From Candidatus Sphingomonas excrementigallinarum (GTDB taxonomy: Bacteria; Pseudomonadota; Alphaproteobacteria; Sphingomonadales; Sphingomonadaceae): DNA of 56,343 bases. Below the pieces are notes generated by a model. It saw only the letters and a list, made by a program, of their open reading frames with translations, searched no databases and was not told the DNA's origin. The position numbers and the translations under genes were made by a program. Numbering within the stretch: position 1 is the stretch's first letter; every line of letters starts with the position of its first letter. Location of the stretch: positions 1 through 56,343 of the forward strand of contig DXIH01000191.1 in the NCBI GenBank assembly GCA_019112965.1. Direction: 5' to 3'. This document shows, one piece after another, positions 26,368 through 36,484 of the stretch.

Positions 26368-29097
26368 TCAGAAGGTGACGCGGACACCGCCCAGCAGCGT
26401 CGTGCCCGAACGGGTCACGACGTACAGTCGCCTGGTGCTGTTCGAATATTGCTTTTCGCGCTGGTTGGTCAGGTTGATGCCGTTCAGCGTCAGCTGGACG
26501 TTCTTCGTGACCGCATAATGCGCCGACATGTCGACATAGACCGTGCCCTCGAACCCGGTCACGTCCTGGTCCGGCCCCAGCGCGGTCAGCACCGGCGAGG
26601 CGCTGAAGATATAGCCGCTGCGGTAATTGGCCGAGACGCGGGCGTCGAACGCCTTGTCCTGATAATAGAGCGTGGCGTTGGCGTTATACTTGCTCAGCCC
26701 CTCCAGCGTGGTCGGGATGCTGCCCTGATAGATCTTCGAATAATCCAGCCGCGAGTCGACATAGGTGAAGTTCACCGCCGTCCCCAGCCGGTCGAAGGGG
26801 GCGGGCAGGAACTTGAAGTCGGTCTGGCCGGACAGCTCGACGCCGAACAAATTGGTCTTGGCCAGGTTTACGGGTCGCGAATAGCTGTCGACCACGGTCG
26901 ATCCGGTCACGCCCGGGTACAGATTGTCGGGCAGGCCCGTTTGCGAATAGGGCACGTTGTTGATCGTCTGGGTCGAGATATAGCCGTCGAGATTCTTGTA
27001 GAATAGCGCGGCCGCGACATAGCCGACCGAGCCGAAATAATATTCGGTCGAGATGTTATAGTCGTTCGACTTGTACGGGCGCAGGTTCGGGTTGCCGATC
27101 GACACGGTGACATTGCCATTGTCGTTCGTCACCGATCCGTTGACCGCCAGCGCGCCGAGCGCCGGGCGGTTGATGTTCTTCGACGCGGCGAAGCGCAGCA
27201 TCAGGCCCTGGTCCAGCTCGAAGATCAGGTTGGCGGCCGGAAGCACGCCCTCATATTCGCCGCGCACCGTGACGGGGCCGACATTGGCGGTGCCGTTCGA
27301 GGTGACATCGGTGCGGTAATAGCGCGCGCCGATATTGCCGCGGAAAGGGATGCCGCCCAGGATATGGTTCCAGTCATACTGGACGAAGGCGGCGCTGGTC
27401 CGCTCCTCGACCGCGTACACACCGATCTTGTTGGTCAGATATTGTGCACGATTGATGCCCAATGTCTGGAGCATCTTGGGGAAGTCGACGATCGTCCAGT
27501 CCTGTCCCGAATAGCCGGTATAGGTCCGGGCATAGGCGCTGGGGTTGGCGTTGACCTTCCCCGACACGAAGCCGCTGGTCTCGATATTGTCGGCTTCCGC
27601 ATAATAGCCGCCATTGGCGAAGCGCCGCCATTCGCCGCCGATGCTGATCGTGTCGCCGGGGGAGAGCTTATAGTCGAAGCGGCCCTTGATATTGTCGAAC
27701 GCCGAATCCTGGAACGTGTTGTTCGCGTACAGGCGCTTGGCGTGCCAGAAATTGGGGTCGGTGGTGTTGAACTTGTAGGTGTTGACCAGCGAATAGGTGC
27801 CGCCGCGATAGTCGGAGATGACGTCGCCAAACCCTTCCAGCGTGAACTTGTCGTTGACCGGCATGTCGTAGCGCGAGCGCTCGACGCCGCCCAGCCAGGT
27901 GAAGGTCAGCCCGTCGACCAGCTCGGCATCGCCGCTCAACACCACCTGCTTGAAGGCGTTCTTGGTATTCTGGACGCGGGTTTCGGTCGACGCCTTGCCG
28001 CCCGACACGTCGAGATAGGTCACTTCGTTGCGGTCGTTCCACTGGATCGCGTTGACCCGCGAGTTGGGATAGACGGTACCCGCAAAGGTCTCACCGCCGC
28101 CCAGCCAGGTCGAGCTGCCGCCGCCGCGCGAGGCGAGGTGGGTCTCGAAACGGTCGCCCTTGAACTGACCGTACAGACCATCGAGCGTGACATGGACCTT
28201 GTCGGTCGGCGCCCACTGGATCGAGGAGGTCAGCCCGATCCGTTCCTGCTTGCTGTCCCACACCGACAGACGGTTGCCGCGCGCGAACAACAGGTCGCCC
28301 GAGTTGATCTTGGCCTGTTCGGCGGCGGTCAGGCGGCTGATGTTGCTGCCGTTCGCCTTGTTGCGACGCCAGCGATAGGTGTCGAAGCCCTCTTCGCGGG
28401 TGTTACGGCGGCTATACGCGCCCGACACCAGGATGCCGAAATTGCCCCAGTTCTTGGAAATGAGGCCGGTCAGGCGTGGCTGGAAATCGCGGGTCAGCGT
28501 GTTGCTGCCGCCCTGCGCCGACAGCGCGATCTTGGTGCCCTTGTAATCGAAGGGGCGCGCGGTGAAGAGGCCCACGGTGCCCGCCAGACCGCCCTCGGTC
28601 TGCTGCGCCTGATACGACTTCTCGACATCGACATGGTTGAACAGTTCGGCGGCGAACAGGTTGAAGTCGAAGGCGCGGTCACGCGTCGTCTGGCCCCGGC
28701 TGTCCTGCGGCGAGTCGACATTGCCCAGCACTTCCATGCCGTTCAGCTGGACGCGAGTGAAGTCGGGACCGAGCCCGCGCAGGGAGATGCGCCGTCCTTC
28801 GCCCGCCTCGCGGTTGATCGCGACGCCGGGCAGGCGCTGGAGCGCTTCGGCGAGGTTCAGGTCGGGGAAGGCGGCGATGTCGGAGGCCGAGATCGAGTCC
28901 TTGATGATCGTTGCGTTACGCTTCGAGTTTCGCGCTTGCGCCAGGCTGGTGCGGTATCCGGTGACGACGACATCGCCGCCTTCGTTGGTCGCACCGCCGG
29001 TGGTTGCGGTCGTCTGTTCGCCCTGATCCTGCGCCAGCACCGGCTGCGCGACAAACAGCGCGCTCGACGCCAGCAACAGCGTCCGCTTCGTTCCCAT
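26368..29097 (-). CDS. Large TonB-dependent receptor (glycan-type)
   Basis: 909 residues from the ATG at 29097; a GTG directly precedes it. A signal peptide ends near VLAQ. The TonB box is DVVVTGYR. The plug domain shows ISASDIAAFPDLNLAEALQR, GVAINREAGEGRRISLRG and LGPDFTRVQLNG, which are signatures of the Caudobacter-like oligosaccharide receptor group. The barrel ends in TTLLGGVRVTF. No STN domain is visible. It is followed by a hairpin and then by the FecI/FecR pair. A divergent acid phosphatase gene shares its upstream region. The substrate is unknown. A sugar or a phosphorylated compound is plausible from the neighbours. Confidence 0.9.
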   Translation of the reverse strand: MGTKRTLLLASSALFVAQPVLAQDQGEQTTATTGGATNEGGDVVVTGYRTSLAQARNSKRNATIIKDSISASDIAAFPDLNLAEALQRLPGVAINREAGEGRRISLRGLGPDFTRVQLNGMEVLGNVDSPQDSRGQTTRDRAFDFNLFAAELFNHVDVEKSYQAQQTEGGLAGTVGLFTARPFDYKGTKIALSAQGGSNTLTRDFQPRLTGLISKNWGNFGILVSGAYSRRNTREEGFDTYRWRRNKANGSNISRLTAAEQAKINSGDLLFARGNRLSVWDSKQERIGLTSSIQWAPTDKVHVTLDGLYGQFKGDRFETHLASRGGGSSTWLGGGETFAGTVYPNSRVNAIQWNDRNEVTYLDVSGGKASTETRVQNTKNAFKQVVLSGDAELVDGLTFTWLGGVERSRYDMPVNDKFTLEGFGDVISDYRGGTYSLVNTYKFNTTDPNFWHAKRLYANNTFQDSAFDNIKGRFDYKLSPGDTISIGGEWRRFANGGYYAEADNIETSGFVSGKVNANPSAYARTYTGYSGQDWTIVDFPKMLQTLGINRAQYLTNKIGVYAVEERTSAAFVQYDWNHILGGIPFRGNIGARYYRTDVTSNGTANVGPVTVRGEYEGVLPAANLIFELDQGLMLRFAASKNINRPALGALAVNGSVTNDNGNVTVSIGNPNLRPYKSNDYNISTEYYFGSVGYVAAALFYKNLDGYISTQTINNVPYSQTGLPDNLYPGVTGSTVVDSYSRPVNLAKTNLFGVELSGQTDFKFLPAPFDRLGTAVNFTYVDSRLDYSKIYQGSIPTTLEGLSKYNANATLYYQDKAFDARVSANYRSGYIFSASPVLTALGPDQDVTGFEGTVYVDMSAHYAVTKNVQLTLNGINLTNQREKQYSNSTRRLYVVTRSGTTLLGGVRVTF

Positions 29098-29174
29098 CAC
29101 TTCAAACCCCCAAAAGACAAATGGCTCGCCCAGCCATAAGGACGATCGCGGGGAAGACGGGGGGCGTCGCCAAA

Positions 29175-29281
29175 CGGGGACAAGGATTTTTGTAAAAGTT
29201 TTAAGACATTTATGGCGTTTTTGTTACAGGCGTGGCCGGGCTTGTCTTTGTCGTTGAAAGTTTTGAAAGACCCTGTCCCCG
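29175..29281. promoter_or_regulatory. Symmetric divergent control region
   Basis: Between the minus-strand receptor and the plus-strand phosphatase, CGGGGACA (29175-29182) and TGTCCCCG (29274-29281) form an 8-base inverted pair. Read outward, both sides continue as TGTCCCCGWTWGG, so the similarity extends to 13 bases. Inside are direct repeats AAAGTTTTAAGAC (29195-29207) and AAAGTTTTGAAAGAC (29257-29271). The arrangement suggests the same factor drives both genes. TGTCCCCG also occurs just ahead of the ECF sigma gene. Confidence 0.5.
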
Positions 29282-29336
29282 ATAGGTCGCCGCGGAGCTC
29301 TTTGGGGCACTGGTTCAAGTCTTGGGGGTGGGTAAT

Positions 29337-30071
29337 ATGACGAAGCGGACAAAGGGTTGGCGGCTGGCGGCCGCGATGACGCTCATTGCGCTGGCGCCAG
29401 CGGCGGCGTCCGCGCGGGAGACCGGCTATCTGGCGGCGGGCGAGGGCTTGGACCTGGCGGCGGTGTTGCCGGGGCCGCCGACGCCGGGATCGCCGCGCGC
29501 GCTGGCCGATGCGCGGGCCTTTCGCGACAGCCGGGCGTTGAACGGCATGGCGCGGTGGCAGCAGGCGACCGCCGATGTCTCCAGCGACATGGGCGAGCGT
29601 TTCGCCGCCGCGCTGGGCTTCCGGCCCGACTGGACCAAGCTGCCCGTCACCCGCGCCATGCTGGCGAAGTTCGATGCGGATCGCTCGGCCGCGATCGGAT
29701 CGGCCAAGGCGCATTGGCAGTCGAAGCGCCCCTTTATCGGCAGCGACCTGCCGATCTGCGAGCCACGCCGGCCCGCGCTGATCGCCAATGGCGATTACCC
29801 GTCGGGCCATACCGCGCATGGCTGGGGCTTTGCGCTGCTGATGGCCGAGTTGCTGCCAGACCGGGCGCAGGCGATCCTGGCGCGTGGGCGGGACTATGGC
29901 AACAGCCGCTGGATCTGCGGATCGCACAGCCAGAGCGCGGTCGAGGGCGGCTATATGGCGGCGAGCGCGATCGTGGCGCGCGAACATGGCAATGCCGCGT
30001 TCCGGCACGACATGGAGGCGGCGGCCGAGGAGCTGGCGCGCTACCGCGCTAAAATCGCCAGTCCGCGCTAA
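29337..30071 (+). CDS. Class A acid phosphatase-like protein with altered active site
   Basis: 244 residues from the ATG at 29337, after GGGGGTGGG. A signal peptide ends near AASA, so it is periplasmic. It belongs to the PhoN/PAP2 group of non-specific acid phosphatases. The signature K-X6-RP is present (K124, R131, P132), as are PSGH (155-158, in YPSGHTAHGWG) and SR-X5-H (S190, R191, H197). The Asp that normally follows three residues after the last His (HWQSD in PhoN) is Ala here (HSQSA, A201). The nucleophilic His is kept, so partial activity is possible. It converges on the STN receptor gene with a 23-base overlap of the two coding ends. Confidence 0.85.
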   Translation: MTKRTKGWRLAAAMTLIALAPAAASARETGYLAAGEGLDLAAVLPGPPTPGSPRALADARAFRDSRALNGMARWQQATADVSSDMGERFAAALGFRPDWTKLPVTRAMLAKFDADRSAAIGSAKAHWQSKRPFIGSDLPICEPRRPALIANGDYPSGHTAHGWGFALLMAELLPDRAQAILARGRDYGNSRWICGSHSQSAVEGGYMAASAIVAREHGNAAFRHDMEAAAEELARYRAKIASPR

Positions 30072-32736
30072 GCGAGACGACCCGACCCTGCTGCGCGCGG
30101 ACGGTGACGACGCCGTCCTTGTCCCCGGCGCGGATTTCGCCGCCCAGCGCATCGCCCTGCATGATCGCGATCCGGTCGAACAGGTTGGTCGCGCGCAGCC
30201 CCAGCGTCAGCGTCTCGGTGGCGTCCAACCTCGCGCCGAGGCCGACCAGCGCGAAGCCGGGCAAGGCCAGGCTATTGGCGTCGTCGGCATAGCGCCGCCC
30301 CATCGCCGACAGGTCGCCGTCGAGCGTGACCCCAGTGCCGGGCAGAACGGCACTGGCCGACAGGCTGGCCATGATGCGCGGCACCCGGCGCGGAATGCGT
30401 CCGCTCAGGTCGTTCACCGTCACCGTGTCGCCGGTCAGGCTGGTGATGCGATAGGATTGCAGGCGCGGGTCCTGCCACGTCACCGTCGCCCGTAACGACA
30501 GGCCGGGCAGGGGCGAGGCCCCGGCTCCGACTTCCAGCCCGATGGTCCGCGCCGCCGCCTGATACGCCCCGATGCGTACCGCCCCGGTCGTGGGGTCGAG
30601 CGACAGGTCCGGCAGAGATATATCGGGAAAGCGGCTGGCAAAGAGCGTCGCGTCGAGGCCAGTCGTGCCATGCCGCCAGATCAGCCCCAGCTCGGCCTGC
30701 TCGATGGTCAGCGCACGCGGAGCGTCGCCGCCGATGCGGAAGACGCCGGGGTCGGGCAGGCGCATCGCGCGCGTCGCTCGGGCAAATGCGCCCAGTCGGT
30801 CACTGGCCCGCCAGTGCAACGCCAGTGTCGCGGCGGTTCGGGCGATGCGCTTCGACCGGGCATCCCACAGCCCCGATCCGACGGCGATCCGGTCGTCGGC
30901 CAGGGTCGTCGGATCGCCGCCGTCGATGAGCGTCGGCCGTTCGACCGTCGCCGACAATGCTGCGCGCTCGTGCCGCAGACCCCAGTCAAGCCGCCAGCGC
31001 GGCGCCAGCTGCCACTCGTCGGCGGCGTAGAGGGCGACCATGTGCTGGCGACTATGCACCGCCTCATAGGTCGAGCCCGTGCTGAGCAGCCCGTCATCGG
31101 TCGCCCGCCCCAGCAGGTGTCCGGCGCTGTCGAACGCGACCAGATCGAGCCGCCGCCCCTGTTCGCGCGCCTCCAGCAGCGCGCGCGCAACCGCCCGTCG
31201 GAAGTCCCAGCGATAGCCGACCGCATACAGCCCGAGCGTCAGATCGTGGTGCCCCGCCGCCTCCAGCGGATGGACATAGGACAGGTCGACGATCCCCTCG
31301 TTTAGCCGGGTATCCGCCGCCACCGGGTTCAGCACGATGACCCGGTCATTACCGGGCAGCGGGACAAAGGCACTGCCGTCTTCGGCATGGCGAAGCACGA
31401 CGCGCGCCGTCGCGGGAAAGGCGGCGGCGAGGCGGGGCAGCGCGTCGGCAATGGCTTGTGTGGCCGGGAATGCAGTGCCCGAGGAGGACAGCGCATAACG
31501 CTCGGTTCGCGAAGCCCGATAATGGGCGTTCAACGTCACGACGCCACCCGCGAGCGGCCGGGTCCAGACCAGGGAGGGCGTGACCAGGCGATTGCGGTTG
31601 TTGCGCCCCAGCGGCCGCTCGCCCAGTGCGGCAAAGCGCAGCCGGGACAGCTCCGGCCCCAGGAAACTGCCTCGCCGGGGATCGAAACCGGGCAGCGGGA
31701 TGATCTGCCCGCGTTCGTACCGCATGGGAAAGGACGAGATGTTGAGCGTGTCGTCGTCCAGCGCGTGCACCGCCAGCGTCAATCGCCCGCCGCCGAGCAG
31801 ATCATGATCGGCGCGCACCCGGAACTGGCCGCCCCCCAGGGTCGAGGCGATCCGCCGCACCGTCGGGTCGCGTGCCACCGAACCGCCTGCGATCAACCGC
31901 CAGCCCCCGCCGACCGGCCCGGTCGCATAGCCTTCCCAACGGATCAGCCCGTAATCGGCGACGGTCGTCCGTATCGCTCCGCCCGGACGGTCGCGGGGCG
32001 CACGGGTGCGCAGATTGAGCACGCCGCCCGGCGCGTTGCTCGCAAAGATCGCGGAAGGGCCGCCGCGCACATAGTCGCTGCTCTCGATCATCAGGTCGGG
32101 GCGGACGAACTGGTCGATATCGGTCCAGGGCAGGGTGTCGTGCTGCACCGGCAGGCCGTCCTCCTGCACCGCGATCGCCTGATACCCGTCGAGCGGAATG
32201 CCGCGCACCCGGATAGTGTTGGCGGCAACCCCGGCCGAGGTATCGACCCACAGGCCGGGCAGGCCGGACAGCATTTCCGCCAGGCTGTGCGGCGGACGGC
32301 GGGCCAACTCGACCTCATCGATGTGGGACGCGGAATAGCTGCGCTCCAGCTCGCCCTGCAGCCCGATCCCGCGACGACCGCTGACGATCACGTCGGGGCC
32401 GGTCATCGGGTCTTCGGGCGGCGGCGTGGCAGCTGCGCGCGGCCGTGTCGCACGCGGCATCGGCCCGATGGCGCGCACGACGATACCGCCCGCGATGCGG
32501 CGGCACGACAGACCGGCGGGCGCGCACCATCTGGCAAGTGCGTGCGACAGGCGCATCCTTCCCCTCAGCGCGGGCGAGCGGCGCCCGGCCAGATCGCTGG
32601 GCCGTGCGACCAGTGCCTCGCCCCCCTGACGCGCCAGCCGGTCCAGCCCGGCGCCCACGGACTGGGCGGGAAGATCGATGGCAAGCAGCGCATCACCCTG
32701 CGCCGCGACAAGGGCCAGCGCGACGAACGGCGTCAT
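30049..32736 (-). CDS. TonB-dependent receptor with N-terminal STN signalling domain
   Basis: 895 residues from the ATG at 32736, which has GGGA at a good distance; an in-frame TTG lies 24 bases upstream. After the signal peptide comes an STN (secretin/TonB short N-terminal) domain, about residues 20-90, with AIDLPAQSVGAGLDRLARQ and RMRLSHALARWCAPAGL. The plug domain follows (DVIVSGRRG, then PPHSLAEMLSGLPGLWVDT, TIRVRGIPLDGY, and APGGVLNLRTRAP). The barrel ends VVSLSADWRF. STN domains contact FecR proteins, so this receptor can signal, and a FecI/FecR pair lies 4 kb away on the same strand. It is divergent from the 5-oxoprolinase operon. Substrate unknown. Confidence 0.9.
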   Translation of the reverse strand: MTPFVALALVAAQGDALLAIDLPAQSVGAGLDRLARQGGEALVARPSDLAGRRSPALRGRMRLSHALARWCAPAGLSCRRIAGGIVVRAIGPMPRATRPRAAATPPPEDPMTGPDVIVSGRRGIGLQGELERSYSASHIDEVELARRPPHSLAEMLSGLPGLWVDTSAGVAANTIRVRGIPLDGYQAIAVQEDGLPVQHDTLPWTDIDQFVRPDLMIESSDYVRGGPSAIFASNAPGGVLNLRTRAPRDRPGGAIRTTVADYGLIRWEGYATGPVGGGWRLIAGGSVARDPTVRRIASTLGGGQFRVRADHDLLGGGRLTLAVHALDDDTLNISSFPMRYERGQIIPLPGFDPRRGSFLGPELSRLRFAALGERPLGRNNRNRLVTPSLVWTRPLAGGVVTLNAHYRASRTERYALSSSGTAFPATQAIADALPRLAAAFPATARVVLRHAEDGSAFVPLPGNDRVIVLNPVAADTRLNEGIVDLSYVHPLEAAGHHDLTLGLYAVGYRWDFRRAVARALLEAREQGRRLDLVAFDSAGHLLGRATDDGLLSTGSTYEAVHSRQHMVALYAADEWQLAPRWRLDWGLRHERAALSATVERPTLIDGGDPTTLADDRIAVGSGLWDARSKRIARTAATLALHWRASDRLGAFARATRAMRLPDPGVFRIGGDAPRALTIEQAELGLIWRHGTTGLDATLFASRFPDISLPDLSLDPTTGAVRIGAYQAAARTIGLEVGAGASPLPGLSLRATVTWQDPRLQSYRITSLTGDTVTVNDLSGRIPRRVPRIMASLSASAVLPGTGVTLDGDLSAMGRRYADDANSLALPGFALVGLGARLDATETLTLGLRATNLFDRIAIMQGDALGGEIRAGDKDGVVTVRAQQGRVVSLSADWRF

Positions 32737-32896
32737 GGCCGCGTCCCTGGCGAACCGCAATTCATTCGTCGCCTGCCGTCCCTGTCGCTGCCAATTCGGA
32801 TTTCTGCCGCCGGGCGGATAGGCACCAATTGTGTAACGCGCATGTCACTGGCAAAAGCCGTTTCGACCGATGCCGCGGGCGTCGACGGAGGGCGAC

Positions 32897-35800
32897 ATGG
32901 GGGATGCGATGGCGCGGTGGCATTTTTGGATCGACCGCGGCGGCACCTTCACCGACGTGGTGGCGAGGCGCCCCGATGGCGGGGTCGTCACGACCAAGCT
33001 GTTGTCCGAAGACCCGGATCGCCGCTACGACGCCGCCGAGGCCGCGATCCGGCAATTGACCGGCGTGGGTGACGGGCCACTTCCGGCGTGCGGCATTCGT
33101 ATCGGGACCACGATCGCGACGAACGCCCTGCTGGAGCGAGAGGGGGAGCCGGTGCTGCTGGCGATCACGCGCGGTTTCGGCGATGCGCTGGCGATCGGCT
33201 ATCAGGATCGGCCCGATATCTTCGCGCGCGATATCCGTCGCCCGCCGCCGCTGTTCGCGGAGGCCGTCGAGATCGACGAGCGCGTGACGGAGGACGGCGC
33301 CGTCCTGACCCCGCTCGACCGCGAGGCGGCGGCGGCGGCCTTTGCAAAGGCCCATGCGCGCGGGTTGCGCTCGATCGCGATCGTCCTGATGCACGGCTGG
33401 AAACATCAGGCGCATGAGCTGGCACTGGCCGAACTGGCCGAGGCGGCGGGCTTCACCCAGATTTCGGTCAGCCACCGAACCGCGCCGCTGATCCGGCTGG
33501 TCGCGCGCGGGGACACGACGCTGGCCGACGCCTATCTGTCGCCGGGGCTGGGTCGCTATGTGCGCGGACTGGAAGCCGGACTGGGCGAAGCGGCGGCGGG
33601 TGGGCTGTTGTTCATGCAGTCGAGCGGCGGGCTGGTCGCGGGCGATCGTTTCCATGGCAAGGACGCGCTGTTGTCGGGGCCCGCCGGTGGCATTGTCGGC
33701 ATGGCGCGTACGGCGATGGGGGCGGGCTTCGACCGGGTGATCGGGTTCGATATGGGCGGCACCTCGACCGACGTGTCGCTGTTCGCGGGCAGTTACGATC
33801 GTCGCTCCGACGCGGTGCTGGCGGGCGTGCGCGTCGCCGTGCCGATGATGCGGATCGACACGGTCGCGGCGGGCGGCGGCTCGATCTGCCATTTCGACGG
33901 GGGGCGGTTGCTGGTCGGCCCGGCCTCGGCAGGGGCGGAGCCGGGACCGGCCTGCTACCGGCGCGGCGGGCCGCTGACCGTCACCGACTGCAACATGATC
34001 CTGGGCAAGATTCAACCGGGGCACTTCCCCGCGCTGTTCGGGCCCGACCGCAACCTGCCGCCCGACCGCGCCGCCGCCGAGCGCGCGCTGGACGCACTGC
34101 TCGACCAGGTCGAGGCGGCGACCGGCGAGCGGCTCGATCCCATGGCGGCGGCCGAGGGACTGGTGGCGATCGCGGTGGCCAGCATGGCGCGCGCGATCCG
34201 CGCCGTCTCGGTCGCGCGGGGCGAGGACCCGGCCTCTTACGCGCTGGCCTGTTTCGGTGGGGCGGGCGGGCAACATGCTTGTCTGGTCGCCGATGCGCTG
34301 GGCATGGCGCAGGTGCTGATCCATCCGCTGGCGGGCGTGCTCTCGGCGGTCGGCATCGGGCTGGCCGATCGCAGCGTGGTGCGCGAGGCGACGGTGGGCC
34401 TGCCGCTGGGTGAAGAGGCGCTGGACGGCGCACTCGCCGAGCTTCGTGCGGCCGCGATTGCGGGGCTTGCCGAACAGGGCGTCGATCCGGCGGCGGTGCG
34501 GCTGACCGTGCTGGCGCAGCTTCGTTATGCGCGGAACGACCAGACGATCGGCGTGGCGTGGGACGATCCGGAAGCGATGGCCGCTGCCTTTGCCGAGGCG
34601 CATCGGCAACGCTTCGGCTTTGTCGGCGAGGACGCGCTGGTCGTCGAGCAATTGCGGGTCGAGGCGATTGCGGGCGGCGAGGCACAGGACCTGCCCACGC
34701 CCCTTCTCGCCGAGCACACCGCCGATCCGGTCGACCGCGTGGCGATGTATCTGGCGGGCGAGCGGCATGAGGTGCCGGTTCATAGCCGCCAAGGGCTGGC
34801 GGCCGGTGCGGTGCTGGCGGGGCCGGTGCTCCTCATCGATCCGGTGTCGACCGTGGTTGTCGAGCCCGGCTGGCAGGCGCGCGTGCTGCCCGAAGGGACG
34901 CTGCTGCTGGAGCGGATCGCGGCGCGGCGCGAGCAGGCGGTGGAGGAGACGGTCGATCCCGTCCGGCTGGAAATCTTCGCCGGGCTGTTCATGGGCATCG
35001 CCGAGGAAATGGGCGCAGCGCTTCAGCGGAGCGCGGCCTCCGTCAATATCCGGGAGCGGCTGGATTTCTCCTGCGCCATCTTCGACGCGGACGGCGGGCT
35101 GGTCGCCAATGCGCCGCATATCCCGGTTCACCTGGGGTCGATGGGTGAGAGTATCCGCACCGTCATCCAGGCACGCGGGGGCACGATGCGCGAGGGGCAG
35201 GTCTATGCGCTGAACGACCCCAATCGCGGCGGCACGCACCTGCCCGACATCACCGTCATCATGCCGGTCTTTGCCGGGGAGGAGGCACCCGCCTTCTTCG
35301 TCGCGGCGCGCGGGCATCATGCCGATGTCGGCGGCACGACGCCCGGCTCTATGCCGCCCGACAGCCGGACGCTGGCGGATGAAGGCGTGGTCTTCGACGA
35401 TGTGCTGATCGTCGAGGACGGCGCCATGCGCGAGCAGGCGATCCGCGAACTGCTGGCCAGCGGTCCCTGCCCCGCGCGCAATATCGACCAGAATATCGCC
35501 GACTTGGCCGCGCAGGTCGCCGCCTGCGCGCGCGGGGCGGACGGGCTTCGCCAACTGGCCGCGCAACAGGGGCAGGGCGTCGTCACGCGCTACATGGCCT
35601 ATGTCCAGGCCCATGCCGAGGCGATGGCGCGGCGCATGATCGCGACGCTGTCCAACGGTCAATTCCGTTACGAACTGGACGATGGCGCGGTCGTCGCGGT
35701 GCGCGTGACGATCGATGCCGAACAGGGCAGCGCCACGATCGATTTCACCGGCACCAGCGAACAGCGGCCGACCAACTTCAACGCGCCCTTGGCGGTGACG

Positions 35801-36484
35801 CGCGCCGCTGTCCTTTATGTGCTGCGCCTACTGGTCGATGAGGCGGTGCCGCTGAATGAAGGGTTTCTGCGGCCCGTCACGCTGATCGTGCCCGAAGGAT
35901 CGATGCTCAACCCGCGTTTTCCAGCGGCGGTGGTGGCGGGCAATGTCGAGGTCAGTCAGGTCGTGACCGACACGCTGCTCGGTTCATTGGGGGCGATGGC
36001 GGCCAGTCAGGGGACGATGAACAACCTGACCTTCGGCGACGACAGCTATCAATATTATGAGACGATCGCGGGGGGCGCGGGCGCGGGGCCGGGACATGAC
36101 GGGGCCGATGCGATCCAGACGCACATGACCAACAGCCGCCTGACCGACCCGGAGGTGCTGGAGACGCGCTATCCCGTGCTGCTCGACCAATTCGCCATCC
36201 GGCGCGGATCGGGTGGGGCGGGGGAATGGCATGGCGGCGACGGCACGATCCGCCGCCTGCGCTTCCGCCAGCCCCTGCGCGCGGCGATCCTGAGCAATCG
36301 CCGGGTCGTGCCGCCCTTCGGCCTGAACGGTGGCGAGGCAGGACAGCCGGGCCGCAACCGGGTCGAGCGAGCCGATGGCAGCGTGCAGGACCTAGCCTCG
36401 ACCGCCGGAATCGCCATGGGTGAGGGCGACGTTCTGGTCATCGAGACGCCCGGCGGCGGCGGCTTTGGGCGGGGGATGCGCTGA
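32897..36484 (+). CDS. 5-oxoprolinase (ATP-hydrolysing), fused HyuA-HyuB type
   Basis: 1195 residues from the ATG at 32897, preceded by GGAGGG. Cytoplasmic enzyme opening the lactam of 5-oxoproline (pyroglutamate) to glutamate with ATP. The N-terminal half is hydantoinase A-like: [41 protein letters not shown], and [15 protein letters not shown] near residue 285. The C-terminal half is hydantoinase B-like: [32 protein letters not shown] and [14 protein letters not shown], from about residue 720. Both halves match the eukaryotic OPLAH-type fusion closely, more than a two-subunit hydantoinase. It forms a tightly coupled operon with DUF969, DUF979 and DUF2891 genes (TGATG overlap with the next). 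A hydantoin or related lactam remains a possible substrate. Confidence 0.9.
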   Translation: MGDAMARWHFWIDRGGTFTDVVARRPDGGVVTTKLLSEDPDRRYDAAEAAIRQLTGVGDGPLPACGIRIGTTIATNALLEREGEPVLLAITRGFGDALAIGYQDRPDIFARDIRRPPPLFAEAVEIDERVTEDGAVLTPLDREAAAAAFAKAHARGLRSIAIVLMHGWKHQAHELALAELAEAAGFTQISVSHRTAPLIRLVARGDTTLADAYLSPGLGRYVRGLEAGLGEAAAGGLLFMQSSGGLVAGDRFHGKDALLSGPAGGIVGMARTAMGAGFDRVIGFDMGGTSTDVSLFAGSYDRRSDAVLAGVRVAVPMMRIDTVAAGGGSICHFDGGRLLVGPASAGAEPGPACYRRGGPLTVTDCNMILGKIQPGHFPALFGPDRNLPPDRAAAERALDALLDQVEAATGERLDPMAAAEGLVAIAVASMARAIRAVSVARGEDPASYALACFGGAGGQHACLVADALGMAQVLIHPLAGVLSAVGIGLADRSVVREATVGLPLGEEALDGALAELRAAAIAGLAEQGVDPAAVRLTVLAQLRYARNDQTIGVAWDDPEAMAAAFAEAHRQRFGFVGEDALVVEQLRVEAIAGGEAQDLPTPLLAEHTADPVDRVAMYLAGERHEVPVHSRQGLAAGAVLAGPVLLIDPVSTVVVEPGWQARVLPEGTLLLERIAARREQAVEETVDPVRLEIFAGLFMGIAEEMGAALQRSAASVNIRERLDFSCAIFDADGGLVANAPHIPVHLGSMGESIRTVIQARGGTMREGQVYALNDPNRGGTHLPDITVIMPVFAGEEAPAFFVAARGHHADVGGTTPGSMPPDSRTLADEGVVFDDVLIVEDGAMREQAIRELLASGPCPARNIDQNIADLAAQVAACARGADGLRQLAAQQGQGVVTRYMAYVQAHAEAMARRMIATLSNGQFRYELDDGAVVAVRVTIDAEQGSATIDFTGTSEQRPTNFNAPLAVTRAAVLYVLRLLVDEAVPLNEGFLRPVTLIVPEGSMLNPRFPAAVVAGNVEVSQVVTDTLLGSLGAMAASQGTMNNLTFGDDSYQYYETIAGGAGAGPGHDGADAIQTHMTNSRLTDPEVLETRYPVLLDQFAIRRGSGGAGEWHGGDGTIRRLRFRQPLRAAILSNRRVVPPFGLNGGEAGQPGRNRVERADGSVQDLASTAGIAMGEGDVLVIETPGGGGFGRGMR

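Noticed and set aside
27364..29139. 591-codon open frame on the plus strand opposite the large receptor
   Set aside because: Shadow of the receptor gene; no start signals and no family pattern.
29337..30071. Phosphatase as a pseudogene because of the missing Asp
   Set aside because: The frame, signal peptide, ribosome binding site and all other motifs are intact, so I keep it as a gene with an altered site.
31387..33072. 561-codon open frame on the plus strand across the STN receptor gene
   Set aside because: Shadow frame that crosses the divergent promoter region into the oxoprolinase gene in another frame.
32762..35662. 966-codon open frame on the minus strand opposite the oxoprolinase gene
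   Set aside because: The plus-strand gene matches a known enzyme over its full length. The antisense product has low complexity rich in Arg, Asp and His and no recognisable domain.
32897..36484. Call as a hydantoinase (N-methylhydantoinase A/B fusion)
   Set aside because: The N-terminal and C-terminal blocks match the ATP-dependent 5-oxoprolinase fusion more closely, and no other hydantoin pathway gene is near.
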